A stretch of 53,568 bases of DNA, taken from contig CACYME010000025.1 in assembly GCA_902775475.1 (NCBI GenBank), forward strand, positions 1 to 53,568, given 5' to 3'. The notes beneath the pieces are model-generated. The model had not been told where the DNA came from, did no database searches, and worked only from the letters and a program-made list of their open reading frames with translations. The position numbers were made by a program, and so were the translations under genes. Source of the stretch: an uncultured Prevotellaceae bacterium. Its GTDB lineage: Bacteria; Bacteroidota; Bacteroidia; Bacteroidales; Bacteroidaceae. Each line of letters begins with the position of its first letter. Within the stretch, counting starts at the first letter, position 1. Below are positions 23,605 to 32,753 of this stretch, in pieces.

Positions 23605-26600
23605 TTAGAGGTTAATCTTCAGACCCAGGGTGAAGGTGCGTCCGAGGGCGATGTTGCCGGGATCGATGCCCTGATAGAGCACGGCGTTGGCCACGCTGCT
23701 CTCGGGGTCGTTGCCCAGATAGCGGGTGAGGGTGCAGAGGTTGTTACCCTCGGCCCACACACTGAGGCCCTGCAGCCAGGTGAAGTTGACGGGCACCTTG
23801 TAGGACAGACGCACGGTCTTCAGCCGCAGATAGCTGCCATCCTCAATCCAGCGGTCGCTGAAGCGGGAGTTGCCCATGGGGTCGTCGTAGCTGATGCGGG
23901 GGATGCTGGTCTGCTGGTTCTCGGAACGCCAGCGGTTGGTCATGGCCGTGGTCTGGTTGTAGAAGTTGAAGCCTCCCTCGAGGATGCTGCGCTGGTAGTT
24001 GAAGACATCGTTGCCCAGCGAGTAGTTCAGGCCAACGTGGAGCGTCAGGTTCTTCCAGTTGAGCGTGGCAAAGATGTTGCCATAGATGTCGGGGTTGGGA
24101 TTGCCGATGATGGTCTTGTCGGCCTCGCTGATTTCGCCGTCGCCATTGAGGTCGGTGAAGTGCATGTCGCCGGCACGGAAGTACTGCCTGGCACCGGTGG
24201 CATCGGTCAGGTAGAGGTAGCCACCATTGCCAGCACTGGCAGCATCGGCATCGTTGGCGAAGACGCCCTGGGTCTTGTAGCCATAGAACACACCCACGGG
24301 CTGGCCCACGATGGTAGCTACATTGTCGGTGCCGTAGATGGACGACGTGAAGCCCTGGGCAGAGCGGCTGCCGCCGACATAGATGCGGCTGTCGTCGGGC
24401 AGCGTCTTCACCTTGTTGACGTAGTGGCCCACGCTGGCACCCACCTCGAGATTCACGTTACGGGCCACGATGGGCTTGCCGGTGATGGTCAGCTCGAAGC
24501 CGGTGTTGTCGAGCGAGCCACCGTTGCTCCAGTAGTTGTTGATGCCGGCCACGGGGTTGGTGAACGACTTCAGGGCGAGCAGGTTGCTGGTGTGGTTGAG
24601 GAAGTAGTCGAAGTCGATGCCCAGGCGGTTGTTCAGCAGATAGGCTTTCAGGCCCAGGTCAATCTTGCGTGTCTGCTCCCACTTGATTTCGGTGTTACCA
24701 ATGTTGTCGAGGATGGCAGCCGTAGACTTATACAGATACTTGCTGACGCCGAACGACGTGCGGGCTGCGTAGTTGCTGATGTCATCGTTGCCGCTGATGT
24801 CGAAGCCAGCCTTGAGCAACAGGTAGTTGAGCCACGGGGCACTGCCCTCACGGCTGACGAGGCGCTGGAACCAGGCCTCGTTGGTGAGCGCCCATCCCAG
24901 CTGCACGCTGGGGAAGAGGCCCCATGCCACGCCACCGAGCTTGAGGCCGTCGGCCTCCTTACCAAAGCGGCTGCAGGTCTCCATAGCCAAGGACAGCTGG
25001 ACGAAATAGCGGTTGCGGTAGTTATAGTCGGCATTGGCATACCACGTCATGCTGCGCCAGGCGTCGTCGGCACCGACGGCATCGGTGAAGTCCATGTCGG
25101 TGGTGATGCCGGGCGTCTTGTCGTTACCGGCAGAGGACCACTGACCCTGGGGTTCATTGTCCTCGAAGGTGAACGAGGTGTAGCGCATGCCGGCAAAGAC
25201 GTCGAGGAAGTGCTCACGCAGCTGCTTGGTGAACTGCAGACGGGTGTCGCTCTGCACGCTGGTCTCCTTGGAGAACATCGACATCGACTTGGTCTGCACG
25301 CGGCCGATGTCCTGCACCAGGAAGGTGGGCATGCCGCCCTTGGGACGATAGTAGCTCTGCGACACGCGGTCGAGCGTATAGCTGAAGGTCTCGCTGAGCA
25401 CCAGCGAACGGCTGAACTCATAGCGCGGGGCAATGACGGTGTTGAAGTGGGTGGTCTCAGCACGGTTCTTGTTGACGGCATCGCCATTGGCCAGCAGGGC
25501 CGTGGGGTTGCCAAGGGTCAGGTCCTCGTCGAGCATGGTCAGGTAGTCGTCGGCCTCAGAGAGCGTGGACGAGAGCATGTGCGTCGTGTTATTATAGGTA
25601 TAGGGATTCAGGAAGGGTGACTTGATGAGCGCGAGGAACGTGGGCGAGGACACCGTGCCGGTGGTGAGGCTCTCAGGAGCGCCATTGTCGAAGACATCGC
25701 GGTTGAGCTTGGCATAGGACATGTCGAAGCGCGTGGTGAGCTTGTTGATGACGTTGATGTCGGTGTTGAAACGCACGTTCAGACGGTTAAAGCCATTGCG
25801 GCGGGCGGTGCTCTGCCCGTCGGTGTAGCCGAGGGAGAGATTGTACATACCCACGTCGTCACCACCCTGCACATTGATGTTGTAGTTCTGGTTCAGGGCG
25901 GTGTGATAGACCTCATCCTTCCAGTCGGTGCTGTTGTGGTACTTGGTGTAGTAGTACTTCGACGGATCGTCGATGAGGAATTTGAACGTCGTAGGGTCGG
26001 TGAAGTCTGAAATCTTGGGGAAAGTGCCCAGCATCTCGGAGGCATAGACCCTGTACTGGCTGGCGTCCATCACCTCGGGGGTGCGTGGAACGAGGGTGAC
26101 GCCCACGCCGACGTTGGCATCGATGCGGGTGGCCATGCTGCGGCCACGCTTGGTTTCGATGAGGATGACACCGTTGCCACCCTTGGCACCATAGAGCGCC
26201 GTGGCGTTCTTCAGCACCGTGACACGCTCAATGTCTTCGGGGTTGATGTTCAGCAGCAGGTTGGTATAGTCGCCATAGTGAAGGGAGGAACGCGTCTGCT
26301 GCAAATCCTGCACGATGCCATCGACGACGAACAGCGGCTGCGCATTGGCCGTGAGGGAGTTGAGGCCGCGCACGAACATGGCAGTGCCATAGCCGGGGCC
26401 GCCGGAGCGGCTGATGCTGTGTACATCGGCACCCAGCAGGTCCTCAATGTCGGTCTCGACGGTCTGCGAGGTGGTGTTCTGCACAGTGGCAACGGCCTGG
26501 GCACCCATCGGCGTGGTCTTGCCATACATCGGACGGAACTTGTCGGCAATCATCTCAATATGCAAGGAAGCCCCCTGCTGGCCCAGGCCGACATGCTGGC

Positions 26601-26925
26601 TGAGGAAGTCGGGCGCATTGACATAGAGCGCCGTGGCAAAGGTGGGCACCTTGATGGTGAACTGGCCATGCTCGTCGGTCATGGCGGTATAGTTGGCATC
26701 GCCCAAAGCCTGGATCATAATACCGGCAAGAGGAGCCTTCGACACGGCATCGACACACTCGCCCTTCACCTCCATCGTGGCGTAGGACGGGGTCTTCACC
26801 ACCTGTTTCTTATGAACAGGAGTTGCAAACTCGTCATCGTCGGAAGCATCGTCCTGGGCATAGGCCGGAACTCCCAGGAAAAGGGAACCCAGCATGCAAA
26901 AGCTCAAAATATAGTGTCTGTTCAT
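23605..26925 (-). CDS. SusC/RagA TonB-dependent receptor (second pair)
   Basis: An outer-membrane TonB-dependent transporter of 1106 residues. A signal peptide (to about 23, ending AYAQ) is followed by an acidic stretch DDASDDDEF, a CarboxypepD_reg-like domain (about 50-130), the plug with MFVRGLNSL and ANAQPLFVVDGI, NATALYGAKGGNGVILIETKRG, and a long beta-barrel ending LGRTFTLGLKINL. This is the SusC layout without an N-terminal STN domain, so no anti-sigma signalling is expected. It is preceded by two FAS1 lipoprotein genes (33-base gap) and followed by its SusD partner. Confidence 0.93.
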   Translation of the reverse strand: MNRHYILSFCMLGSLFLGVPAYAQDDASDDDEFATPVHKKQVVKTPSYATMEVKGECVDAVSKAPLAGIMIQALGDANYTAMTDEHGQFTIKVPTFATALYVNAPDFLSQHVGLGQQGASLHIEMIADKFRPMYGKTTPMGAQAVATVQNTTSQTVETDIEDLLGADVHSISRSGGPGYGTAMFVRGLNSLTANAQPLFVVDGIVQDLQQTRSSLHYGDYTNLLLNINPEDIERVTVLKNATALYGAKGGNGVILIETKRGRSMATRIDANVGVGVTLVPRTPEVMDASQYRVYASEMLGTFPKISDFTDPTTFKFLIDDPSKYYYTKYHNSTDWKDEVYHTALNQNYNINVQGGDDVGMYNLSLGYTDGQSTARRNGFNRLNVRFNTDINVINKLTTRFDMSYAKLNRDVFDNGAPESLTTGTVSSPTFLALIKSPFLNPYTYNNTTHMLSSTLSEADDYLTMLDEDLTLGNPTALLANGDAVNKNRAETTHFNTVIAPRYEFSRSLVLSETFSYTLDRVSQSYYRPKGGMPTFLVQDIGRVQTKSMSMFSKETSVQSDTRLQFTKQLREHFLDVFAGMRYTSFTFEDNEPQGQWSSAGNDKTPGITTDMDFTDAVGADDAWRSMTWYANADYNYRNRYFVQLSLAMETCSRFGKEADGLKLGGVAWGLFPSVQLGWALTNEAWFQRLVSREGSAPWLNYLLLKAGFDISGNDDISNYAARTSFGVSKYLYKSTAAILDNIGNTEIKWEQTRKIDLGLKAYLLNNRLGIDFDYFLNHTSNLLALKSFTNPVAGINNYWSNGGSLDNTGFELTITGKPIVARNVNLEVGASVGHYVNKVKTLPDDSRIYVGGSRSAQGFTSSIYGTDNVATIVGQPVGVFYGYKTQGVFANDADAASAGNGGYLYLTDATGARQYFRAGDMHFTDLNGDGEISEADKTIIGNPNPDIYGNIFATLNWKNLTLHVGLNYSLGNDVFNYQRSILEGGFNFYNQTTAMTNRWRSENQQTSIPRISYDDPMGNSRFSDRWIEDGSYLRLKTVRLSYKVPVNFTWLQGLSVWAEGNNLCTLTRYLGNDPESSVANAVLYQGIDPGNIALGRTFTLGLKINL

Positions 26926-26958
26926 GTTTATTCAATATTCAGTGTTTATGGTTATTGC

Positions 26959-28734
26959 TCATAGACGCACATCGTATTTGTAGTCAGGATGCTCTTTCAG
27001 ATAGTTGTCGAGTTCCTTCGGACGGAGGATGACGCAGTCGATGCGCAGGGTGCGGTCGAAGAGGTCGCGCTCCTTGTTGGCCACCGAACTGTTGATGCGC
27101 AGATAGGGATAGTAGTCGCCAGTGCCGGCGTAGGCCACAGGGAAGGTGAAGTCGCCCAAATAGATGGTGTCGACACGCGTGGGGTCGCTGATGAAGGAGG
27201 ACTCCACGAGCCATTTGTTCTCTTTGTCCTGATTCTTACCCGATGCGTCGGCACAGCCCAGCGTAGCATTGAACTGGTAGGGCTTTGCCTCGCGCGTGCT
27301 GCTTACGATATTGGCAGGTACCACGACCACATAGATGCTGTAGGTAGTGGAACGCACTTCTGGCAGATAGAACACGACCCTTGGGTTGGTGCTCTGGCTG
27401 ATGGGAGTCAGCTCAATGAAGGAGTTGTTAGACACATGGCCCCTAACCTCCGGATTCTGCGTGCCAGAGACGACGTTGACCCGTTCCGGACCGTTCTCTG
27501 CCACGAAGGCCGTGCTGGAGAGGGTGTTGACATGCTCTGCCTCCACTATGATTTCGGGATTCCAGGTAGTCCAGGGACGCATGCGCAGGCTGTCGGTCAC
27601 CCAGATGGCACCGTTGCTCATTTCTACACGGCGGGCATTCTCGAAGAGACGGCGGGCGTCTTCGGAGTAAATCTTGGTCAGCGTTGTGCTGTAGAGGGAG
27701 TCAACATTCAGCTGCTGACCAGTCTGCAGGGCGTTGAGCTTGCGGTTGTCATAGAGATTGTTGTTGTAGAACAGGTCGTTCATCAGCATCTGGTTGATGA
27801 CAGAATCGCGCAGGTAGTCCAGGTTGCGGATATTGACGGTAATCTTCTTCTGGTCAGTGCCAGTAGACGTGTTCTCCATGAACTCGAACGAGTGAACGTA
27901 ATTGAAATAAGGGCTGATTGCCTCGCGGGCCTTCTGCCAGGCCTCATTGGTGGGAACCAGCATGGTGTAGTTGCTGTCCTCACGGTTGATGTAGGCAAAA
28001 TAGCGGGTAAAGAGGTCGTTGTGCTCGTCGAAGACAGAATCGAGATAGGTAATCTCGCCGTTGACGGTGGGTCCCTGCACGCTCTTTCGCTCGTTCAGTT
28101 TCTTCACATCGTAGCTGTGGAAGAACTCTGAGATAGAGTCGAGGGGATAGTCGTTGGGCGTGAGTGCCTCGTAGATATTGGCCATGAAAGGAATCTTGCC
28201 ATCGATGACGTGTATCACGCCATTGCTACTGGCCAAGTTGGACTGAGCCACACCGACGTTCTGAATGGCATACTGGCCAGCGCCAGTGAAGTTCATGTGC
28301 TTCTCGTTGAGGGTGTACACCCGCTGATTGACGGAACCAGAGACGGGAAAGTTACTGCGGGCAATATGATTCTCGACGAATTCCTTTTGCAGACGGCTGT
28401 TGCTCAGCGCGTTGATGACGTCGAAGTCGAAGCTGCCGTTCTTGGGAGCCCAGACGGTGTAGGTCTGCGTGGTGTTGAGGATCTCGTCATACCCCACCTT
28501 CTTGAGCAGCGATGCGAACTGCGACAACTCTGCATTTGACTGAATATTATCCCACAAGGTGGCATGCTGCGAGCTGAGCAGCGACGTGTCGGCATCGTAG
28601 TGGTCGTTCCAGTCGGCGCAGGAAGTGAGCAAAGCCAACCCCAGCACTCCCATTGGTAGCGACTTCAGAATAGCATGGTGGCAAGGGCTGGCCGTCATCA
28701 CTCTTTTCTTTATTAAACAGAAATTGATATTCAT
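26959..28734 (-). CDS. fasciclin (FAS1) domain lipoprotein with C-terminal beta-sandwich (FAS1-C)
   Basis: A predicted surface lipoprotein: the signal ends LLTSC (Cys 39 from this start, or 27 if Met 13 is the true start, which gives a more normal signal length). Two FAS1 domains are seen: about 55-195 (VGYDEILNTTQTYTVWAPKNGSF, then GVIHVIDGKIP) and 200-385 (YTMLVPTNEAW, then GAIWVTDSL). Residues about 385-591 look like a jelly-roll carbohydrate-binding-type domain with IIVEAEHVN at its start and LRIDCVILRPKE near its end, the arrangement seen in CBM6-like folds. It probably binds ligand next to SusCD; this is inferred from position and domains. Confidence 0.85.
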   Translation of the reverse strand: MNINFCLIKKRVMTASPCHHAILKSLPMGVLGLALLTSCADWNDHYDADTSLLSSQHATLWDNIQSNAELSQFASLLKKVGYDEILNTTQTYTVWAPKNGSFDFDVINALSNSRLQKEFVENHIARSNFPVSGSVNQRVYTLNEKHMNFTGAGQYAIQNVGVAQSNLASSNGVIHVIDGKIPFMANIYEALTPNDYPLDSISEFFHSYDVKKLNERKSVQGPTVNGEITYLDSVFDEHNDLFTRYFAYINREDSNYTMLVPTNEAWQKAREAISPYFNYVHSFEFMENTSTGTDQKKITVNIRNLDYLRDSVINQMLMNDLFYNNNLYDNRKLNALQTGQQLNVDSLYSTTLTKIYSEDARRLFENARRVEMSNGAIWVTDSLRMRPWTTWNPEIIVEAEHVNTLSSTAFVAENGPERVNVVSGTQNPEVRGHVSNNSFIELTPISQSTNPRVVFYLPEVRSTTYSIYVVVVPANIVSSTREAKPYQFNATLGCADASGKNQDKENKWLVESSFISDPTRVDTIYLGDFTFPVAYAGTGDYYPYLRINSSVANKERDLFDRTLRIDCVILRPKELDNYLKEHPDYKYDVRL

Positions 28735-28803
28735 ATCTTTCTTTTTATATAGTTGCGAATCTATTACGCCATTCTTCCATTGGAGGAAGAGAATGGGCGG
28801 GCT

Positions 28804-30906
28804 TTAATACATGTCCTCCACGTAACGGGTATTGTTATACACGTTCTCGGGACAGAACTCGATATAGTCGAGGTGGAACTCACCTTGCGGGTTCTCAATA
28901 ACGCTCTTGCAGCGCAGCCAGTAGTCGCCCTGCTTGAACTCCTGCTTGGTGATGATTCGGCGCAAGTCCTGCGGATGGCTGCGTGCAGGATTGCTGTTGA
29001 ATGTATAGAAAAGCGGTCCACGCATATAGCCGAGGTTACGCATATTAGCATCGCTTTCGACGCCCTTATCGTCGAGACGTGTCCAATCGCACCATCCGGT
29101 GATGACATCGGGTGTCAGGTTGGCGTTGTTGGCAGGGATGATGCGCATGTCGACAGGGATGTCGAGTGCTTTCATGGACGACAGCTCGGAACTGCTGCCC
29201 AGATAGAACTGAAGCATGCCTCGCACCGTCTCTGTGGTGTATCCGATACGAAGCTCATAAGTTCCGTCGGGCACAGGCGGCAGTCGGAAGGCGAAGTCGT
29301 AATTGCCCATGCAGTTGAACTCATCCCACTGATAGTTGCTCCATCCGTCATCAGTGTGAGCAAAATAGTAGAAACGAGTGTCATCGCCATTGTAGATGGC
29401 CATGTTCTTAAAGAACCGCGGCGGAATGCGGATATAGTCGCAATTGGCGTGACGGCCGTCGGTACCGCTCTTTCCTCCGTTGAGGGCCTTCACCTGGGCT
29501 GTGGTGATGCCGCGGAACGAGTTGGACATCATCTCGCCGAAGAGTACGGTGTCATCCATACGGATGCGCTCATAGAGCACGCCCTGTGGCACATTCTCCT
29601 CATAGACGAGCATTCCCTTGATGGGGTGTATGTATCCGTTGATAGCAGCGACCTGCCCCTTGAAGCCTTCCAGTTCTATTCCTTCGAGTTTCACCGTGTG
29701 CATGGCTGCCGATCCCAGCTCTGCCACCATATCGGTGAGCGAGGTGTTGGACACCCATCGGTTAATTCTGAACTTACTGCTGTTACGCGTAATTTTCAAA
29801 AGCGTGTAGGGCAGCATGGTCTCGTAGTATTCCACGGCGGTGACCTTGCTCACCTCATTACATTTGCGCACCAGGTTGTTGTAAGCCACCTTGTACTCAA
29901 GGATATGGTAGCGCAAGAACATGCTCAGCGTGTTCCAGGGGTTTTTGTAGTCATTGCCAGTGCTGATTTCAATGTTGTGGTTGCGTGCATAGTCATACCA
30001 CCCCGAGCCGGGCTCAGCGCATTTTCCATAGACCTTGTCGGCGTAGGCCTTGAGGTCGGAAATGCTATTGATACCGTTCTCAGCCAACACGTCATCGGTC
30101 TCAGCAAAGATGGTGTATCCCAGTTCGCACTTCTCGGGAATGTAGAAGCCCTTGCCATTGTCCACTTTGTCGAAGTCTGTAGAGCTGATGTTGGAGAGCG
30201 AGTCGGCCAGTCCCGTGAGCTTCATCGCCTGTGTGAAGATGGTATAGCCTGACGGCTGATTCTCCATCTCACCAGCAATCAGCATGTTAGAGCGAGTAAT
30301 CACGTGGTCTATCTCGTGGAGCACGCCATTCTCCAGCTCGTTGTCCATGCTCGTTACTTTCGCGCCTCGGCTCACGAGCAAGGCACCTGACAGCGAATCA
30401 ATCGAAGTATTGATGTCTCGTCCCAGCATGGTCTTGATGGTCATGCCGTTGCCCATGTTCACACCCATAATCTTGGTGTTGAGCAGGTGGTAGAGAGCAA
30501 TGTCGCGGCACAGGGAGTCAGACTTGGGATTGTCGGGGCCCAGTCCTTCAAGTCCAGGCGCTGTCAGTCCGTTGTGCGGCACGTTAATATTAACGGTGTC
30601 GTTATACAGGCTGTCCAAATACTCTGCAATGGACTCGTTGTTGGGCGCAAAGCAGGTGTAGGTGCCGTAGGCAGAGAGAATCTTGTCATAGTCTATCCTG
30701 GAGAGGATATAGTTGAAACTGCTGAATTGGTCGCTTCTGTTCAGAAGATAGTCCTCGATGGTCTCCCCGGTAAAGGTATAGAGGTTCGATTCGTCGATAT
30801 CCTCCCTACAGGAAGTGACGAGCGGTCCGGCCACTGCAGCAATGCCACAGGCAAGCAGGCCTTTGACGAGGTAATTCTTTATGTTCTTGGTCATCATAAT
30901 ACTCAT
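28804..30906 (-). CDS. fasciclin (FAS1) domain lipoprotein with C-terminal beta-sandwich (FAS1-B)
   Basis: The lipoprotein signal ends LVTSC (Cys 33; Met 4 or 5 may be the true start). The first FAS1 domain (45-215) has YDKILSAYGTYTCFAPNN and NGVLHEIDHVI; the second (215-435) has GYTIFAETDDVL and GYIHPIKGMLVYEE. Residues about 450-700 are beta-rich, with YDFAFRLPPVPDGTYELRIGY and GEFHLDYIEFCPE, a pattern of jelly-roll ligand-binding domains. It lies 44 bases after SusD-1 and 69 bases before FAS1-C on the same strand. The role is probably a surface glycan-binding or adhesive partner of the importer; no catalytic motif is visible. Confidence 0.85.
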   Translation of the reverse strand: MSIMMTKNIKNYLVKGLLACGIAAVAGPLVTSCREDIDESNLYTFTGETIEDYLLNRSDQFSSFNYILSRIDYDKILSAYGTYTCFAPNNESIAEYLDSLYNDTVNINVPHNGLTAPGLEGLGPDNPKSDSLCRDIALYHLLNTKIMGVNMGNGMTIKTMLGRDINTSIDSLSGALLVSRGAKVTSMDNELENGVLHEIDHVITRSNMLIAGEMENQPSGYTIFTQAMKLTGLADSLSNISSTDFDKVDNGKGFYIPEKCELGYTIFAETDDVLAENGINSISDLKAYADKVYGKCAEPGSGWYDYARNHNIEISTGNDYKNPWNTLSMFLRYHILEYKVAYNNLVRKCNEVSKVTAVEYYETMLPYTLLKITRNSSKFRINRWVSNTSLTDMVAELGSAAMHTVKLEGIELEGFKGQVAAINGYIHPIKGMLVYEENVPQGVLYERIRMDDTVLFGEMMSNSFRGITTAQVKALNGGKSGTDGRHANCDYIRIPPRFFKNMAIYNGDDTRFYYFAHTDDGWSNYQWDEFNCMGNYDFAFRLPPVPDGTYELRIGYTTETVRGMLQFYLGSSSELSSMKALDIPVDMRIIPANNANLTPDVITGWCDWTRLDDKGVESDANMRNLGYMRGPLFYTFNSNPARSHPQDLRRIITKQEFKQGDYWLRCKSVIENPQGEFHLDYIEFCPENVYNNTRYVEDMY

Positions 30907-30950
30907 TTCGAATTAATCTATTTCAAATCTCAATTCTAAAATCTCAATCC

Positions 30951-32741
30951 TCAATTCTTAGAAGTCGTCTTCTCCTGTATAAAGACAGGATTCTGCTTCA
31001 AGAGGCTGTTGACCTTTGTCTCACTCTCCTCAATAGGCCAGTAGAGATACGGTTCGCTCTTCATCTTGTAGGAGACGGCATCGCCTTCTCCACCGCCACC
31101 GCTGTACTTTCTGATAATCATCTTCAGCATGGGGGCATAGAGCGCAGGCCAGGCACCCTGGTCGGCCATCTTCTGGTGAATGTCCACGCCTTCCATGTGA
31201 CGATAGCAGTAGCGCATGAGGTCGAAATAACGTTTGCCTTCGAAGCACAGCTCACGCTCACGCTCTGCCAGCACGAGGAGTTCCATTTCTTCCTTCGATT
31301 TGAACGACTCGAACTTCAGGGTGTCACTGGCCGTTTTCAGCATCGAGCGTTTGTTCACTGCCTGCACCAGGTCGAAGGCCTGCTTCAGCACCACCTGGTC
31401 GCTGTCGTTGGCAGCAGTCTCTACAAGTGCTTCGGCCTTCATCAGCATGACATCAGTCAAGCGGTAGACAATCCAGTTCTGCCTGAACTCACGGAAACCG
31501 CGGCTGTTGCTTTTCGGCTCACCGACGGTGTTGGTCAAGCCGACCGTTGAACCAGAGGCATCCACCATCTTGCGGATACTGAGCTGGAGAGCCTCCTCGT
31601 TGTTGGCATTGTAGACGTTGTTCCAGAAACGATAGTCGTTCTTCGAGAGATAGATTTTCTGTCCCTGATCAGTATTGGCATTCTTGTCAACAGTAGTGAA
31701 AATCTGCGAAGCCATGAGAATACTGGTCTGACGATAGTTGTTCTCATTACCCGATTGATAGTAGTAGTTCTCCAGCGCCTGGTTAGAATTGTCCCGGCCG
31801 TTGTACTGCCACTCCAAGATGCTCTCGTGTGAATTGCCTGCATTAGTGTTGAAGATGGTGTTAAGTGCCACGTTGCCCTCAGCTAAGTGGTACTTGTCTG
31901 CTTCTTTCTCCGTGATGTCTACTTCCTTATAGAGCTCATAGTAGGCATGCTTGGCGTTGATGACGGAATCGCTGAAGACGATAGCCTGCTGATAGTCAGC
32001 ACTGCTGTGCGTCATCGCAGCACGCCACAGGTAGATGTCGGCCATCAACGCATGAACGGCGTCGCGGGTCATATAGCCCCAGTTACGCCAGTCATTGCGT
32101 CCGTATGCGCCAGTCCTCATGATGTACTTACGGGCTTCGCTCAAATCATCGAGACAGTGCTGCAGCACTTCGTCTGGCGTGCTCTGCGCAATGGCCTCCA
32201 CCTCGCTGTCATTCTCATACGAATGCGTGGTGTAAGGCACATCCCTGAAGGCACGCACCAAGTAGAAATAGCACAAGGAGCGCAAGGCCAGCATCTGTGC
32301 CCGCACCACCTGGTAGTCACCATCGGTGAACTCCGGGTCTTCGGCCATGACGTCCTCTGCATGATTAAGCACAATGTTGCAGTTGTTAATCACCTTGTAA
32401 AACTGCGACCATGTATTATACCTGTTGGTGGGCAGCAAGTTAACGGCGCTGATGTTGTCGAGCATATTGTCGTTATAGTCGGTGAACTTCACCAGCTCGT
32501 CAGAGCGGAAAGCACCCCACATGATGGCACGTTCCTGTACGGAATAGTCGAGCATGCTCTTGTAGCAGCCATCCACCATCTGGTCTACGTCGGCCTTGGT
32601 CTTCCAGAAATCAGAGCCTACGATGCGGTCGGTAGGATAGATGGTGAGGAAATCGTTGCAGCCGGCAAGGACGGCAGCCATTCCGCAGCACAGCGAACCT
32701 ATCGCAATATATTTCTTAATAGTCTTCTTCATAATAATCAA
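30951..32741 (-). CDS. SusD/RagB-family outer-membrane lipoprotein (first pair)
   Basis: The lipoprotein signal ends VLAGC with Cys 28, followed by the classic SusD start NDFLTIYPTDRIVGSDFWKTKADVDQMVDGCYKSM. Then come INNCNIVLNHAEDV, LALRSLCYFYLVRAFRDVPYTTHSYE and a C-terminal ERERELCFEGKRYFDLMRYCYRH, all typical. The 596-residue length fits. It starts 12 bases after the SusC stop at 32754. It shows little similarity by eye to the other SusD in this unit, so the two importers probably take different ligands. Confidence 0.94.
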   Translation of the reverse strand: MIIMKKTIKKYIAIGSLCCGMAAVLAGCNDFLTIYPTDRIVGSDFWKTKADVDQMVDGCYKSMLDYSVQERAIMWGAFRSDELVKFTDYNDNMLDNISAVNLLPTNRYNTWSQFYKVINNCNIVLNHAEDVMAEDPEFTDGDYQVVRAQMLALRSLCYFYLVRAFRDVPYTTHSYENDSEVEAIAQSTPDEVLQHCLDDLSEARKYIMRTGAYGRNDWRNWGYMTRDAVHALMADIYLWRAAMTHSSADYQQAIVFSDSVINAKHAYYELYKEVDITEKEADKYHLAEGNVALNTIFNTNAGNSHESILEWQYNGRDNSNQALENYYYQSGNENNYRQTSILMASQIFTTVDKNANTDQGQKIYLSKNDYRFWNNVYNANNEEALQLSIRKMVDASGSTVGLTNTVGEPKSNSRGFREFRQNWIVYRLTDVMLMKAEALVETAANDSDQVVLKQAFDLVQAVNKRSMLKTASDTLKFESFKSKEEMELLVLAERERELCFEGKRYFDLMRYCYRHMEGVDIHQKMADQGAWPALYAPMLKMIIRKYSGGGGEGDAVSYKMKSEPYLYWPIEESETKVNSLLKQNPVFIQEKTTSKN

Positions 32742-32753
32742 ATGTTCTATCCG

